A stretch of 64,000 bases of DNA, from assembly GCF_016545825.1 (NCBI RefSeq), contig NC_052614.1:56303864-56367863 (forward strand). Reading direction: 5' to 3'. Made by a program: the position numbers and the translations under genes. Positions 33,870 to 45,290 of the stretch are shown one piece after another (the stretch's first letter is position 1; each line of letters opens with the position of its first letter). Below the pieces are notes generated by a model, which was not told the DNA's origin, made no database searches, and saw only the letters and a program-made list of their open reading frames with translations. This DNA is from Eucalyptus grandis (lineage: Eukaryota; Streptophyta; Magnoliopsida; Myrtales; Myrtaceae).

Positions 33870-34797
33870 ACTCTAGCTTCGTTCGTTTCACGGAAAATAA
33901 TTTCTGGGAAAATATTTTGGATTTTTGGTATTCGTTTCACAGAAAATGAAATCCTTGAAGAAAATATTTTCCATGAAAGGAAAAAAGTCTTCTAAATTAA
34001 AGGAAAATGTTTTCCACTTTTGAAAAGTGGAAAACATTTTCCTCACTTGATCTCTCTTATCTCACACATTTACAAATCCTCGCTTCCTCCTCCCTTTCTT
34101 TTTATTTATTTTAATTTTTTTAGTTCGAATTATTTTTTAATTTTCTTTTTCTTTTTTAATTTGAATTATTTTTAATTTCCTTTTTCTTTTCTATTTCTTT
34201 TATTTTTCTATTTTTTTCTTTGTTTCCCATCTTCTTCTTTCTTGGCCGGTTGTCGGCCGTTGCCGGTGAACCTCGAGCCCGTTGATCTCAAGCTCACGCT
34301 TTGCACTCTTGCTTATCATTTTCTTTATTTTTTTTACCTTGCAATTGTACATTACTCAAGCAAAGGACTCTATATGCTTTGCTTCTTTTTTCTTTTGTTT
34401 ATTAGAACACAAAAGATGCAAAGGAGAACATAACACTAATTTGGAAGATTCTCATGAGGGTTGTACATGCTTTGCTTCTTTTCTCTTTGCTTCTTTTTAA
34501 AATCCATACGAACATTTTTTAGAGTAGATGAGCGTTCGGCAACAATGAGGGAACACAGATATGAAGTGAGTTTGCCTAGATTTAAAGGCAAGTTCATATT
34601 TGATGGATTTATAGATCGGTAAGTGATGCATGCCTAAGTGGTGAAATCTTAGAAAATATTTTTCTTACCAAACACCGGAAAATATTTTCCGAAACATTTT
34701 CAGGTTTTAGCCGAATACCAGAAAATATTGTTATTTTCTTGGAAAATGACTTCGGGAAAATATTTTTCACGAAATGAACAAGACCCTAAGTCTAAAA
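33870..34797. mobile_element. Inverted-repeat element 3 (ggaaaatatttt type)
   Basis: The left arm (33,870-34,000: 'tcgtttcacggaaaataatt', repeated ggaaaatatttt) matches the reverse complement of the right arm (34,650-34,797), which reads 'tcatttcgtgaaaaatattt' on the other strand. A short perfect inner palindrome, ggaaaatgttttccacttttg/aaaagtggaaaacattttcc, lies at 34,002-34,042. Inside is a poly-pyrimidine tract followed by a GC-rich core ('ggccggttgtcggccgttgc'). No transposase. Confidence 0.65.
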
Positions 34798-34811
34798 CTA
34801 AAATTGAAAGA

Positions 34812-34863
34812 CGTTAGTTCAACATAGGAAATGCTCCCGTTAGTTCAACATAGGAAATGCTCC
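34812..34863. repeat. Perfect 26-bp tandem duplication
   Basis: The unit 'cgttagttcaacatagga'...gctcc at 34,812-34,837 is repeated exactly at 34,838-34,863, just outside inverted-repeat element 3. Confidence 0.9.
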
Positions 34864-35284
34864 GGAAGGAAATTTAGCGAAGTTTTGGCATAGCTCGAGG
34901 GACCCCTCTTTTTTTTAGTTCTTTTTATTTATACTCTTGGGATTTCGTTTGACGATTATTGGAGATCATGTGTGATCCCCCTCTCTAATTGCTCCATATT
35001 TCCATATTTTTCTTTATTTCCTCGATTTTAGTAACTTCCAAGATAATAATTGTGTCCTACAATAAATTGCCATTTTATTCATGAATTAATCTAATTTTGC
35101 AACCACTCCAGCTCTTAACTCAAACAAGTCGAGGTACTCTTTCCTTAATTTGATCGAAATGGTAATCAAAACACCTTAGATCGACATGAGGTCACACAAT
35201 CTTCAGACGAAGTTAAACCAGATGAGCTCCAAATCGAAGTCGGGCTTAGTGTGACTTGACGCTTCAAACTTCTCTCAGCTTTCC
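34864..35284. other. Intergenic, nothing recognised
   Basis: No coding or repeat signal visible apart from its position between an inverted-repeat element and dispersed repeat copy B. Confidence 0.4.
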
Positions 35285-35870
35285 TAACTCATAGCGATAA
35301 TTGAATCACTCTACAGTATCCCAGACATAAATTTTCACCACCAACGGAAACTAAAGAATACTACCGCAAAAATTCCTAAAAGAGGTAGTGTTGAAAATGT
35401 AAGAGCACCAATGAGAGTAATATGTTGAGAACTATCATTTACATTTCTTTGATTTTACCATCTCTTTATCTTACTGCATGTCACATCATATTTCCCCCGA
35501 TGAAATTGTTTCATCATTTTGATGGCATACATCATGTGATTGATAAAGCTACTTTTGATATTTAAATTGAGCCAATCGACAATGATCCAGTTAGTCTTGG
35601 TCGTCTTTACCTTTTCACTGATGAAGGTTCACGCGTTATTAACTCATATTGAAAACCTCTCATTTAATTCTAGCCCCACAGACCCACCTTTTTCTTTGGA
35701 GTCTTTTTTGGTCTTATCAATCTCTCACTATTACGTATCATAAGTGCACAGTGTTGCTACACATGTAAAAAATTAGAAGAATTAGAAATTTGCGCGGCCT
35801 ATTATAGAATTAATTACAAATCCCATCCCCCAAGTTAATCTTTACATCCTAAGTCTAATGTCTTTACATT
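35285..35870. repeat. Dispersed repeat, copy B
   Basis: Collinear with 1-560, same orientation; see that entry for landmarks. In this copy a few insertions are present (for example near 35,440-35,495, with 'tgatttta' to 'tcatatttccc') that copy A lacks. Confidence 0.6.
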
Positions 35871-36125
35871 TGGTTGTCATATTAATAAGGAAAAAAGTTA
35901 CAAAAAAAGCCAAATTAATCTCACTATGACACGTTTAATCCAAGCTTGTATCTATGTGAGAAATAGAGATAAAATCATGCATAGAGCGTGTGCCCAAGTG
36001 AGAGCTAACCATCTCATAGTAAAGATTATCCCATATAATTTGGAAAAGATGATAATTCTGCGGACCATAAAGTCATTGTTTTCACACGCTTTCTAAATAC
36101 TATTTACATATCTATTCTCCTTGGT

Positions 36126-37072
36126 TGTATATGGCGCGTTTGGTAACGTTTCTATTCAAAAATTGTTCCGAGGAAGAGAAATAGAAAAACTATTTTTGTT
36201 CCGGAAACAGTTTTGAACAAAAGAACACGTTTGGTAATCGCACAAAATTTCTGTTTCGGAATAAAAAATAACGAAACACGTTTGGTAACTCGCACATAAT
36301 TTATATTCCTAGAATTGAAAAAGAACAAAACACGTTTGATAACTATGGGTGTAAATGGTAACGTTTCTGTTCTTTTTTTTTCGAGGAACAAAAATAAAAA
36401 AAAAAGTGTTTCCTGTTCAGGGGAACAATTTTTGAACAAAAGAACGCATTTGGTAACGTTTGTTCGAATAAAAAATGAATAGAAACATGTTTGGTAAATT
36501 TTATTCTTTTTTTGTTTCTTTTAATTTTAAACATTTTTATTTTATTTTTCATTTATTCCTTTCTTTTTTATTTTTCTTTTTTCGGCCGGTCACCGGCCTC
36601 CGGCGACCGACCGACGGGGCTGCCAGCCTCGCCTTGGCTGGGTGAGCTCGGCCTCGCCTAGATCCGGCGAGGCCGAGCGTCGTCACCCCTAAGCAAGCCC
36701 GAGCTCGCCCACCATGGTGAGGCTCGGCCTCGCCGGGGCCGGCGAGGTCGCCGGCCCTCGACGGCCCGATCGCCGGCCATGGCCGAGGCCGGCGACGAAA
36801 GAAAAAAAAAGAAGAAAAAAAAGAAGAAGAAAAGAAGAAGAGAAGAAGAAGAGAGAGAAGAGAAACATTTCTTCATTTTTGTTTTTGGAACAAGAAACAA
36901 CAATTTGTTGTTTCTTTTTTTTTTTTGTTCTTATTTTGTTCCGGGAACAAAAAAACAAAAAAGAACAGAACGCAACGCGTTTCTGTTCTTTTTTGTTCCC
37001 GGAACAAAATCTGTACAGGAAGTGTTCGAAACATTTCTTTGGAACGTTTCCATGCACGCCCTATACAAAATT
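36126..37072. mobile_element. Inverted-repeat element 4 (gcgtttggtaacg type)
   Basis: The left end 'tatggcgcgtttggtaacgt' matches, with mismatches, the right end read on the other strand ('tatagggcgtgcatggaaac'). The arms contain repeated 'gttccgg' and 'gtttggtaac' phrases. The core (36,580-36,800) is GC-rich, with ggccgg and gcgaggcc motifs, flanked by a pyrimidine tract on the left and a purine tract on the right. The ORFs here are composition artefacts. No clear target duplication. Confidence 0.65.
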
Positions 37073-38147
37073 TATGTTCCAAATTTTTCTCAAGTGCTTT
37101 TTTTTTTTTATAAATAAAGTGTAAACTTGATATTGAATTCTCATTCTCATAAAATGCTCATCAATTTAATTTTGTTCATGATGAGTGAAGACAAACACGC
37201 ATAAAATATTATGCAAGATTACAGACCATGTGTTTCTTTCTTTATTGGCTTGGCTTCGTCGCCGCTGCCACGCTGTCCTCCTCATGGACGTTCTACCAAT
37301 ACCACGACGTTCCAGAGATAGACACCTCTTCAGAGTTAAGAGTTCAAATACAAAAGAACCAGTCAAAAGTCAAACGTAAAAACATTTGTCCTTCTCCTCC
37401 TCAGGTCAGAGTCAAATCCCAGCTCCAGAAGCTATAACCTTGACCGACTGCACCCTCGAGACCCCGGCACAACAATTCCCTGAGCTGTCGATGTTTCGTT
37501 ATGGAAGTCACGTACCACCGCCAATCCAAGATCAATGCAATTTGACCATAAAACATTGCAACGGAGCATAGCCAATTAAAAATAATCGAGGAGCATGGAA
37601 CTTGAATGGCTCTGTTCCTTAACATGGAAGATCACATGTGGTCAAGGTCAAATGTTGACAGAACAATCTGGTATTGCCATATAAAAAAAAAAAAAAGCTA
37701 CTGTGCTTTCCAGTCTCTTATGTTTTTATACAATCAGAACTTTCTGCATCAATGTTGGATGATCCAGAAAGGCAGAAGATAGTCATCATCTGGGACTTCA
37801 GATTCCACTGTCACAACTATACCCAGACCAAAACTGGATTGAGAAGCCTATGAGAAGCAAAACAGATGGTGCATGTTCCAACCGAGTTCAATCCAGTATT
37901 TGTAGTGCAATGTACTGACAAAAGAGCAAAAAGAAAGAGCATAGAACAAGAACGGCCTAATTATACAAAGGCTCAAACACCAACATTTACCCAAAACACA
38001 GGTAAGACATGCCATATACCTTCCCCCAAGAGATTATTAGATCATGAACAAAACAGTAAAAGAAGCACAAAACCCAGTAAGGTTCTTCCCCTATGCTACA
38101 TTCATATATATTTCTTTACAAAAGTCCGACCGTCGAGACCGCTCCCT
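37073..38147. other. Intergenic; possible 3' flank of the ROH1-like pseudogene
   Basis: There is no supported coding sequence. Because the pseudogene at 38,148-38,770 lies on the reverse strand, the adjacent part (about 37,700-38,147) would correspond to its 3' untranslated region if that is preserved. Confidence 0.4.
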
Positions 38148-38770
38148 CTACTCAGAACGCTTTGCCCTCCCGATGTAATCGAGCCCCTCTGTGTGGCTCT
38201 GCATGATTCGATGGAAGACCTCTCGCACTTGCTTCTCCAATGGATCCAAGCCATCTTTCATAGCCTTAAACACCTCCGCCATGTCCTCTACTCTCTGCCT
38301 CACCTCCTCTTCCTTCTTGGCCGGCAACGGGAATTGGGCCGAATCCACCAATTCGCTCATTATCCTCGTGCGCCTCTCGATTTGATGGATCTACTGCAAC
38401 AATCCGTGCACGTTCCTCCTCTCCCTCTTCTTTGATTCCTCCACAATCCTCTCGTGGAGCGACAGGATCGGCACGGCCCAGGCAAACTGCCTCGGGATGG
38501 AGAAATGCACCTGCAGCCCACAGTCCTGGCACGAGATCGTCACCACGAGGGCCCACGTCATGAAGAGGAGCACCGTGTTCATCGTGAACACTGGCACGGT
38601 GAGGCCATTGGTGGCCATGATCTCGTTCCCCCTCGGGGCATACAAGTTGTTCCCGATCGCCTGAATCTGCCTGGCGGGAGACCACAACCTCGAGACGCTC
38701 CAGGAGAGCGACCTGAAATGGCCCAGCGAGCAGTGGTCCCAGGACACATTGTTGCGGCTGAAGGAACGGT
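38148..38770 (-). pseudogene. ROH1/BPS1-like (DUF793) protein, C-terminal half only
   Basis: The reverse strand encodes the C-terminal ~205 residues of the plant ROH1/BYPASS1-related family. Landmarks are [27 protein letters not shown]-like '[14 protein letters not shown]', a hydrophobic segment ([19 protein letters not shown]), '[11 protein letters not shown]' and the C-terminal 'VREVFHRIMQSHTEGLDYIG'. ROH1 is linked to exocyst function and seed-coat mucilage in Arabidopsis; BPS1 to root-derived signalling. An in-frame TAG (plus-strand CTA at 38,391-38,393) interrupts it where Glu is expected. The N-terminal half is missing: stops appear upstream of 38,770 and the sequence becomes unrelated. 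Truncated pseudogene, probably a retained fragment. Confidence 0.7.
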
Positions 38771-39360
38771 TCCGTTGTCACTATATTATATTCTTAAAAT
38801 ACACGGAGAGTGCCTTGATATCGTACCAGTCTTTCTTCGCGAACGGATCGACCATGCCAGACTAGACAAGAAAAATATCAAACCACAGCAGAACTAGCAC
38901 CCCAAAACAGGAATCGATTTCCACAAAGTCGAGGTGGAATTGAGCACTCACGCCTTCTTCATCCCACCCTTCTTCCCCTTCGAGATCCTCTTGTTCTTCC
39001 TGCATCCAAGAAAGAGAGGGGACAATGTCAGCCCATTTTCGGTGAGGAGACGAACAGGGTAAGGCCGCAACATGGGCAAGAGCGAGCAGAGCAGAGCAGC
39101 AGTTGCTCTGCTCGCGATGCTCGCTCGAGTAGAGTAGCGACACTCGCTCGAGTGAGCAGAACGCTGTTGCTCGCGATGCTCGCTCGAGCGAGTGTCGCGA
39201 GCAGAGCAGCAGATCTGGGCGAGCGAGCAGACGCTGCCGCAAATCTGCCAGAGAGAAAGACCAGTTGGGAGCCGCCGGATCGCTCAACGGTGGTGAACCT
39301 GTGAGAGACGTCGGAAAAGGGAGAGCGTTGTTTCGCGCAGGGCATGAACGAGAAGAAGAG
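38771..39360. other. Intergenic with clustered GAGCGAGC/CTCGAG palindromes
   Basis: Between 39,075 and 39,235 the phrases 'gctcgcgatgctcgctcgag' and 'gagcagagcagcag' recur in both orientations, so the strand can fold on itself. The reverse-strand frame across it is Leu/Ser/Arg-rich and unsupported. Confidence 0.45.
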
Positions 39361-39607
39361 ACGGTGGTGAATCAAAAGTGTTTCGTTTTTGTTCTTTTCA
39401 GCCCTCAAGAAGTGTTTCTGGAACAGAAAAGTAACTTTTTTTTTGTTTCTTTTTTCGTTCTAATTTTGTTCCGAGGCAAAAAAACAAATGGTTTTTGAAC
39501 GCAAAACGCAAACAAACACGTTTGTTCTTTTTGTTTCCGGAACAAAAAAAAAAAACAAAATTTTGGTTCATAAACAAAAGAAAAGAACATTACCATGCAG
39601 GGCCATA
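39361..39607. mobile_element. Right-end fragment of an element-4 relative
   Basis: This resembles the right half of element 4 (36,890-37,068), with 'gttccgg', 'acacgtttgttc' and the end 'aacattaccatgcagggcca'. It has no left half. It directly abuts the next element at 39,603. Confidence 0.45.
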
Positions 39608-40476
39608 GGGCGCGTTTGGTAACATTTCGTTTAAAAATTGTTCTAGGAAATGTAAATAAAAAAAATGTTTTTGTTTCGGGGAACAATTTTTGAATAAAAA
39701 ATGCGTTTGGTAAAACTTGTTCCGGAAATAAAAAATAAACAAAAACACGTTTGGTAAATTTGTATAAATTTTTTATTTCTTTTCTTTTTAAATATTTTTC
39801 TATTTTCTTTCTTATTTTCTTATTTATTTTTTATTTTTCCTTTTTCTTTTTTTTTTTTTGGCCGGTCGCCGGCCTTAGCCATGGCCGGCCCCGGCCGACG
39901 AGGATCGGTGGCCTCGCCCGGCCATGGCGAGGCTCATGGGCCCCGCGAGGTCGGGCTTGCTTGTCAGGTGAGCTCGAGCTTGCCCCCGGATCCGACGCAG
40001 CCCGACATCGCCCGGGCGGGCCTAAGTGAGGCTCGGCCTCGCCGGGCCACCGTAGGTCGGCGCTCGGCGATGGCTCGGCGAGGCCAAGCCTAGCCGCCGG
40101 GCGAGGTCGGAGCTCGTCGGACACAGGCGAGCTCGAGCTCACCGGGGCCGGCGACGCCGCGAGTTCGCGCTCCCGATGGCGTCGCCCTTGACGGCCGGCC
40201 GCCGGCCTCGTTGAGGCCGACGACCCGGCCAAAGAAAAAGAAAGAAAAAAAAGAAGAAAAAATAGAGAAGAAAAGAAAGTGTTTCTAAAATGTGTTGAAA
40301 CAAGAAACAACTTTTTTTGTTTCTTATTTTCGTTCCAAATGTGTTTTTGAACAAAAAAACAATTTTGGAACAAAACGCATCCAAACGCGTTTTTGTTTTT
40401 TTTCAGGCTCCTAGAACAAAAAAACATAAATTTTTGTTCCTTTTACGAAACAAGTGGCAAACAAACGCACCCATAG
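39603..40476. mobile_element. Inverted-repeat element 5 (gcgtttggtaac type)
   Basis: The left end 'ccatagggcgcgtttggtaa' matches the right end read on the other strand (actatgggtgcgtttgtttg). The layout repeats that of element 4: TIR-like arms with 'ttgttcc' phrases, pyrimidine tract, a 360-base GC-rich core (39,858-40,220) rich in ggccgg, then a purine tract. The long frames on both strands in the core reflect GC content, not genes. Confidence 0.65.
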
Positions 40477-40554
40477 TGTCTGTTGTTATCCTTTAGTGAG
40501 ACCAACCCCCTATTGAAGCCTATGATGATCACCGCCATCATTTATCACCATGTA

Positions 40555-40765
40555 AGGGTGAGCATAATTCTGGAATTGAATGGAAATCGGAGAATCGGAT
40601 CCATGGGAACTAATCCAATTCTAGGTTTTAGAGTGAGAGAGTTCGATTTTCGGTTTCACTTTTTTAAGAACCGCCGGTTCCCAATCTGGTTCGGTTTTAT
40701 AGGAACCGAACCGAGAACTGGAACCGGACCGGAAACCCTAAATCCCTGATTACATTCTCCCGTTC
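40555..40765. mobile_element. Fragment of a gggtgagca / aaccgg-type MITE
   Basis: It begins 'gggtgagcataattctgg' (40,556) and carries alternating ggttcc and aaccgg/gaacc phrases like the better-preserved copy at 50,099-50,465. A related scrap lies at about 42,650-42,790. The right end is not clear. Confidence 0.5.
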
Positions 40766-40779
40766 CCCAACTCAATTCC

Positions 40780-41136
40780 ATTTCTCTCGCACTTTCACCT
40801 CTGTCCCTCCTTGCACGACGTTGAGCCCTTGTGCGACGCTGCATCTCATCTCTGTCGCGCTGCTTCTCCGACTCACTTAGTTTCCACTTCTCCATCGTTG
40901 CTGTCACGCCGAGCCCTTCGTTTTGCTGTCACCACTGCCGGCCGCTGCTCAGATCCGAGGGGTTTAGTGAAGTCACAGTGAGTCCACGCTTTTATTCTCC
41001 ACGCTTTCTTGTCTCTTTTCAGATCGACCTCGACCTCCATTAATTCCTCTCTCAACTCAGACCAAAACCACGAAAATTGCGTGACCTGCGCCTCTCTCTC
41101 TCTCTCTCTCTCTCTACGGCAACCATCATCCAGCAG
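40780..41136 (+). other. Possible first exon (untranslated) of a lost or unseen gene
   Basis: A C/T-rich region with a (CT)n tract (41,086-41,115) ends 'atccagcag' and is followed by a good donor, gtaagcttg, and a T-rich, GC-poor sequence like a first intron. Plant 5' UTR exons often look like this. I found no coding exon downstream on this strand before 43 kb that clearly belongs to it, so it may be a dead promoter. Confidence 0.3.
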
Positions 41137-42640
41137 GTAAGCTTGTTGTTGGATCTGCTCGATTTCGTTCTTAATTCGATTGCTGAATCTGCGTGTGCGT
41201 ACAATTACGCATGCGTTTTTTTTTTTTTTTTTGTCGAATCGGCTCGAGGCTGGTTGTGTATGTCGCTGGCGTTTGTTGCTGCTGATTTTGCGTTTCGATT
41301 GGTTCTGAGTGCTGGGGATCAAGGCCTGATTTGATAATCGTGGAGTTATTTCGATTGTTGCCTTCTTTAGCTCGCTGCTTGGCTACGATTGGTCTAGGGC
41401 TTTCATTGATAGGCTCAATCGGATATGTTGCTTTGTTAAGATGATTGACTGCACGATTGTTGGTACTTGGATATTTTTGAATTCATGATGGATGACCAAT
41501 GTTGAGCTCGAATGAGTACTTCCTTAAAGGGTGCTATCTGGTATTTTAAGCAACTGATTCGTAGAACCTTGGGGTATGTCGATGAGATTATCTGCTCAAC
41601 ATCTAGTGATCTTGAGCAACTGACTATTCGAGTGAAGCTCCCTGATTTGGGCAATAGCTGAGATAAAAGGTGGAAGGATCTCGGTCTTTTGCCCGTCTTG
41701 CATTACTGAGTAGATTTCCTCAATGAGTTTACATTTTCCCTTTCCCTTCTGACTGTTGTTTGGCTGGTTTTGTGGGCTGGATTCACCTCTGTCCCAAGGC
41801 ACAATTTGTCCCGATTGCACTGGAGTTTGCGGGATGAAATCATTTTCATGCTATCGTTGAAGTATTAGATGCAAGAAAATGCTACCTTGGCTTGAATTTT
41901 TTTTTGCTATTTTGTAAATGTTTGATCTTTATTTTGAAATTTCTAATGATGTTGTGCATATATGAAGTTGACATATCAAGATAACATTCCGTAGTATCCC
42001 AAGTATCTTTTTTGTTCATGGCGTCCATACTATTGTCACTGGATTAGGATATCAATCCACTTGACGGATGCTTGTTGAAAGGTGCCCCAAAAGTTGTTTA
42101 ATTCTCCTGCAAGCGTACTTCTTGCTGTCATCTTTCTTTCCTTTTTCCTACATCCCATTTTGTTTGTGGTCCTAGATATTGTCTTGATCAACATGCTAGC
42201 CCCTTGTGAATTCTATTGCATCAGTTTAATGTGTAACATCAAAGCACTTGGCTAAGGAGGACACTAAGTTTTGATGAGATAGGACTTGCCTATCGCTTTG
42301 ATGATGTCTTGTTTGTTATACTTTATCTTGTTATTTTATCATCATTAACCAGTACTTTTGTTTTATAATCTTATAGGTCAAAATTAACAATATCTTTCAG
42401 GAATGTCATGACTTCTCATTTTAATTATATTTATTTGAACCGTAATGCCAGGAAAACTAGTCTTTTGTATTCTTTTTGGTGAATGACAAGCTTGTTTAGT
42501 ACTCAATATACCAAAAACGCTCTAGACGCTCCTTGTTTGGTTGATTGAATCAATAAGGAGCTTTCATTTTTATTGTTGGGCTCATTTTCGTTTTGCTTAA
42601 CTAATAATGAAACCAAAAAAAAAAAAAGAACTTGTTAGAT
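41137..42640. other. Intron-like or intergenic T-rich sequence
   Basis: T-rich on the plus strand, as in plant introns, with no coding exon I can support. It holds an A run at 42,614-42,628. Confidence 0.35.
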
Positions 42641-42776
42641 CCTATAACCTATAATAGGGTAGGTTTCAAGTTTCGACGGGTAGGTGTCGGGTTCTTAAAA
42701 AATGAAGAACCATACCCAAGTGTAGGTTCTGGGTGGAACCTGTAAGGAATTTGGAACCACTCACCCTTAGGTAGGG

Positions 42777-43613
42777 TTGACCACTCATCCCCATCCCCTC
42801 CCCTTTCTCTATCTCGCATGCTTGTACATGGTTGTGGCTGACAAATCCATTGCAATCCTCTATAACATTGGAATTGTTTTCTATCTTTTGGTAAAATGTA
42901 TGAATTTTTTTTTTCATGTTGAACTAAATGGTAATTGCTTACTTTTCCAATTTATGCAAATAATTCAGCTTGTACATGTTATAGTGACAACACGTCGAGA
43001 TCAAAAGGGAGTAAAGGTATCCTCCCGATTTTTTGACAATGTTAAGTTTAAGACTCGGCTGTATATGGGATGCATGCTGATTTTGTTGGGATTTTTAGGG
43101 GTGGCTGGCTCATTTTTTGTTCTCTACCTGAAGACATTATCTGATTTCTGTAGACTGTGTGGTGATTTTTCTTTCATTTATTTCTTGTGTTTGGGTTTAA
43201 AGAACTTTGGAATGCCAAATGAATCTTTATGGGGCCTGATATTCAATATGTTGGAGCCAAAAAGAAAAAACTGTGTGAGAGCATCTAGTATTGCTAGAGT
43301 TTGTTTATTGATAAAAATAAGTGTTGATTTACTTATTATTGGCAAAGTTGTCACCTAATAGACCCAATTCTATAATTTTATCAACTTTGAATTTCACATT
43401 GTGTTTCACATGGCAAATCAAGAAGCAAACCAAAATTAAGGACTGCTCACCACCCTCACTCTCACACACACTCTCTCTCTCTCTTTTTGATTTGCCATTG
43501 ATATAGAACCTTTTTTATCCATCATAATTAAAAAAAAAAAAGCACGCATGACCCTTTATATGCACTGACTCCTCATGTTCACATGCCTCGTCCCTCTCTC
43601 CCTTTGCTATCCT

Positions 43614-43653
<40 letters not shown>

Positions 43654-43884
43654 CTCTCTCTCTCCCTCCTTCACTGGTGTCTACTTGCTAATGCAGAACG
43701 TTAGATGGGAAATGTACAAGTTAATTTGATTTTAAACTGAGCCGGCCAAGTTTTAAGGTATCGGTACTCATTTGCCTAATTCATATCCAATATCTCAGCT
43801 CATTTCTTAGCCAGGCCACACCACACTAACCTCATTTTCTCTTCAGGAAAGAGAGATATCTGGAAATTAATAAACTTCCTACCT
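42777..43884 (+). promoter_or_regulatory. Upstream region of the TNL gene, with an unexplained ORF
   Basis: It includes an open frame (42,777-43,358, 193 residues) with a hydrophobic segment (MLILLGFLGVAGSFFVLYL). I cannot assign it to a family. The part at 43,060-43,290 is repeated near 570-780 without the open frame. Nearer the gene are (CT)n tracts (43,468-43,486 and 43,617-43,650), common in plant core promoters. The TNL start ATG is at 43,885, preceded by 'cttcctacct'. I see no perfect TATA box at the right distance. Confidence 0.4.
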
Positions 43885-44381
43885 ATGGCAAACTCAGAGG
43901 CTGGAACTAGTAATGATGTTGCACCAGCATTAGGAAGTGAGTACCAAGTGTTCTTGAGTTTCAGAGGGCCAGACACTCGTCATGGATTCACGGACTTCCT
44001 TTATAACGACTTGTCAGATGTCGGAGTCCGTGTATTTAGGGATGATGATGAACTTCGCGTTGGAGAAATAATCAGTGACAACCTGCTAAGTGCTATCAAT
44101 AACTCCATAATTTACATACCCATCTTCTCTCGGACTTATGCTTCCAGTAAATGGTGCCTTTGGGAGCTTGCGCATATAGTGGACAACGTGTCTAAATCAA
44201 AGGACGAAAAGTGTATCTTTCCCATTTTTCTCGACGTGGAACCAGATGATGTTAAACTTAAAACGCAGATATATGGCAATGCTTTATTGGAACATGAGAG
44301 GGAGTTTCCCAACAAAGTTGAGGCATGGAGAGCGGCTCTTGCAGCAGTAGGTAAAATCAAGGGATTGAACGTGACATCAAG
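43885..44381 (+). CDS. TNL exon 1: TIR domain
   Basis: The exon has an acidic N-terminus, then at residues ~20-160 a complete TIR fold: YQVFLSFRGPDTRHGFTDFL, RVFRDDDELRVGEIIS, IPIFSRTYASSKWCLWEL (with the catalytic-type Glu of the WEL motif) and FPIFLDVEPDDVK. It ends AG|gtaaaac at 44,381. Joined to exon 2 the junction codon is AGC (Ser) and the frame continues, giving a 516-residue TIR-NBS product to the stop at 47,507. Confidence 0.85.
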
Positions 44382-45092
44382 GTAAAACTCTTTTAAGATA
44401 CCTACACATTTCTTGTGTTGATTTTTCTTTTGTTGTTGCTATTTTAGAGTATACAACGTTGGCCTGTCAAATGATTTCTTTTGTTCTTTGTTTTTTTTTT
44501 TTGGTTAAAGGGAACGTAGTGAAAACTACCCTTGCACTCATTCAACTCGACGTCCTCTGCTTTATAACATCTTCCCTGAAATATTCCCCCGTGATGTCAA
44601 TAGCTTCATTGACATGGACCCCCATATTCCTTTTAACTATATTTTCCACTTCACTGTCTCGTTAGACTAGGAAATATTCAAGAGCACCCATTTGCATTTA
44701 TTATTTGGGATGATTACTAAAATCAAGTTCAGACTATGCATTCAAGGCAGTTTCCATTTCCCATTAACGGGGAAAAGGCAGAAAAAAATTAGAAACGACA
44801 TTTGGTGCTGACTTTGTTTTACACATTTCATGTGCTTTTTAAGAAACACCAAATATACGAGAAAATTGAGATATGAAGAAAAATCATGTTTAAATTTTCA
44901 ATAGAAGCAAGAGCATTTTGAGATGAAGGATGACGGGGCTGTCATCTTGGGGACTCGAGCTCTGCGGAGCTCATGGGAGGTCCAAATCGAGGATGGGCAA
45001 CCTTGATCTGGACCAGGCTGGAGGCAACGACTTTTGCCAACCTCTGATATGAGGTCGGTGGCCACACAGGGGTGTAGCTGGGTGCAGCCGCG

Positions 45093-45141
<49 letters not shown>

Positions 45142-45245
45142 AAGTTCTCATGGGAGGTCCAAATCGAGGATGGGCAACCTTGATGGACTGGGAGGCAACG
45201 ACTTTTGCCAACCTCGATATGATGTCGGTGGCCAAGATCCTTTTT

Positions 45246-45290
<45 letters not shown>

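Noticed and set aside
36689..37124. Frames of 112-136 residues on both strands
   Set aside because: They arise from the purine/pyrimidine arms and GC core of element 4 (poly-Lys/Glu, poly-Phe).
38266..38781. 171-residue reverse-strand frame over the ROH1-like region
   Set aside because: It is in a different phase from the conserved family motifs, so it is a shadow of the real, interrupted frame.
39831..40427. 198-residue reverse-strand frame
   Set aside because: It spans the GC-rich core and purine tract of an inverted-repeat element. Residues are dominated by composition and no domain is visible.
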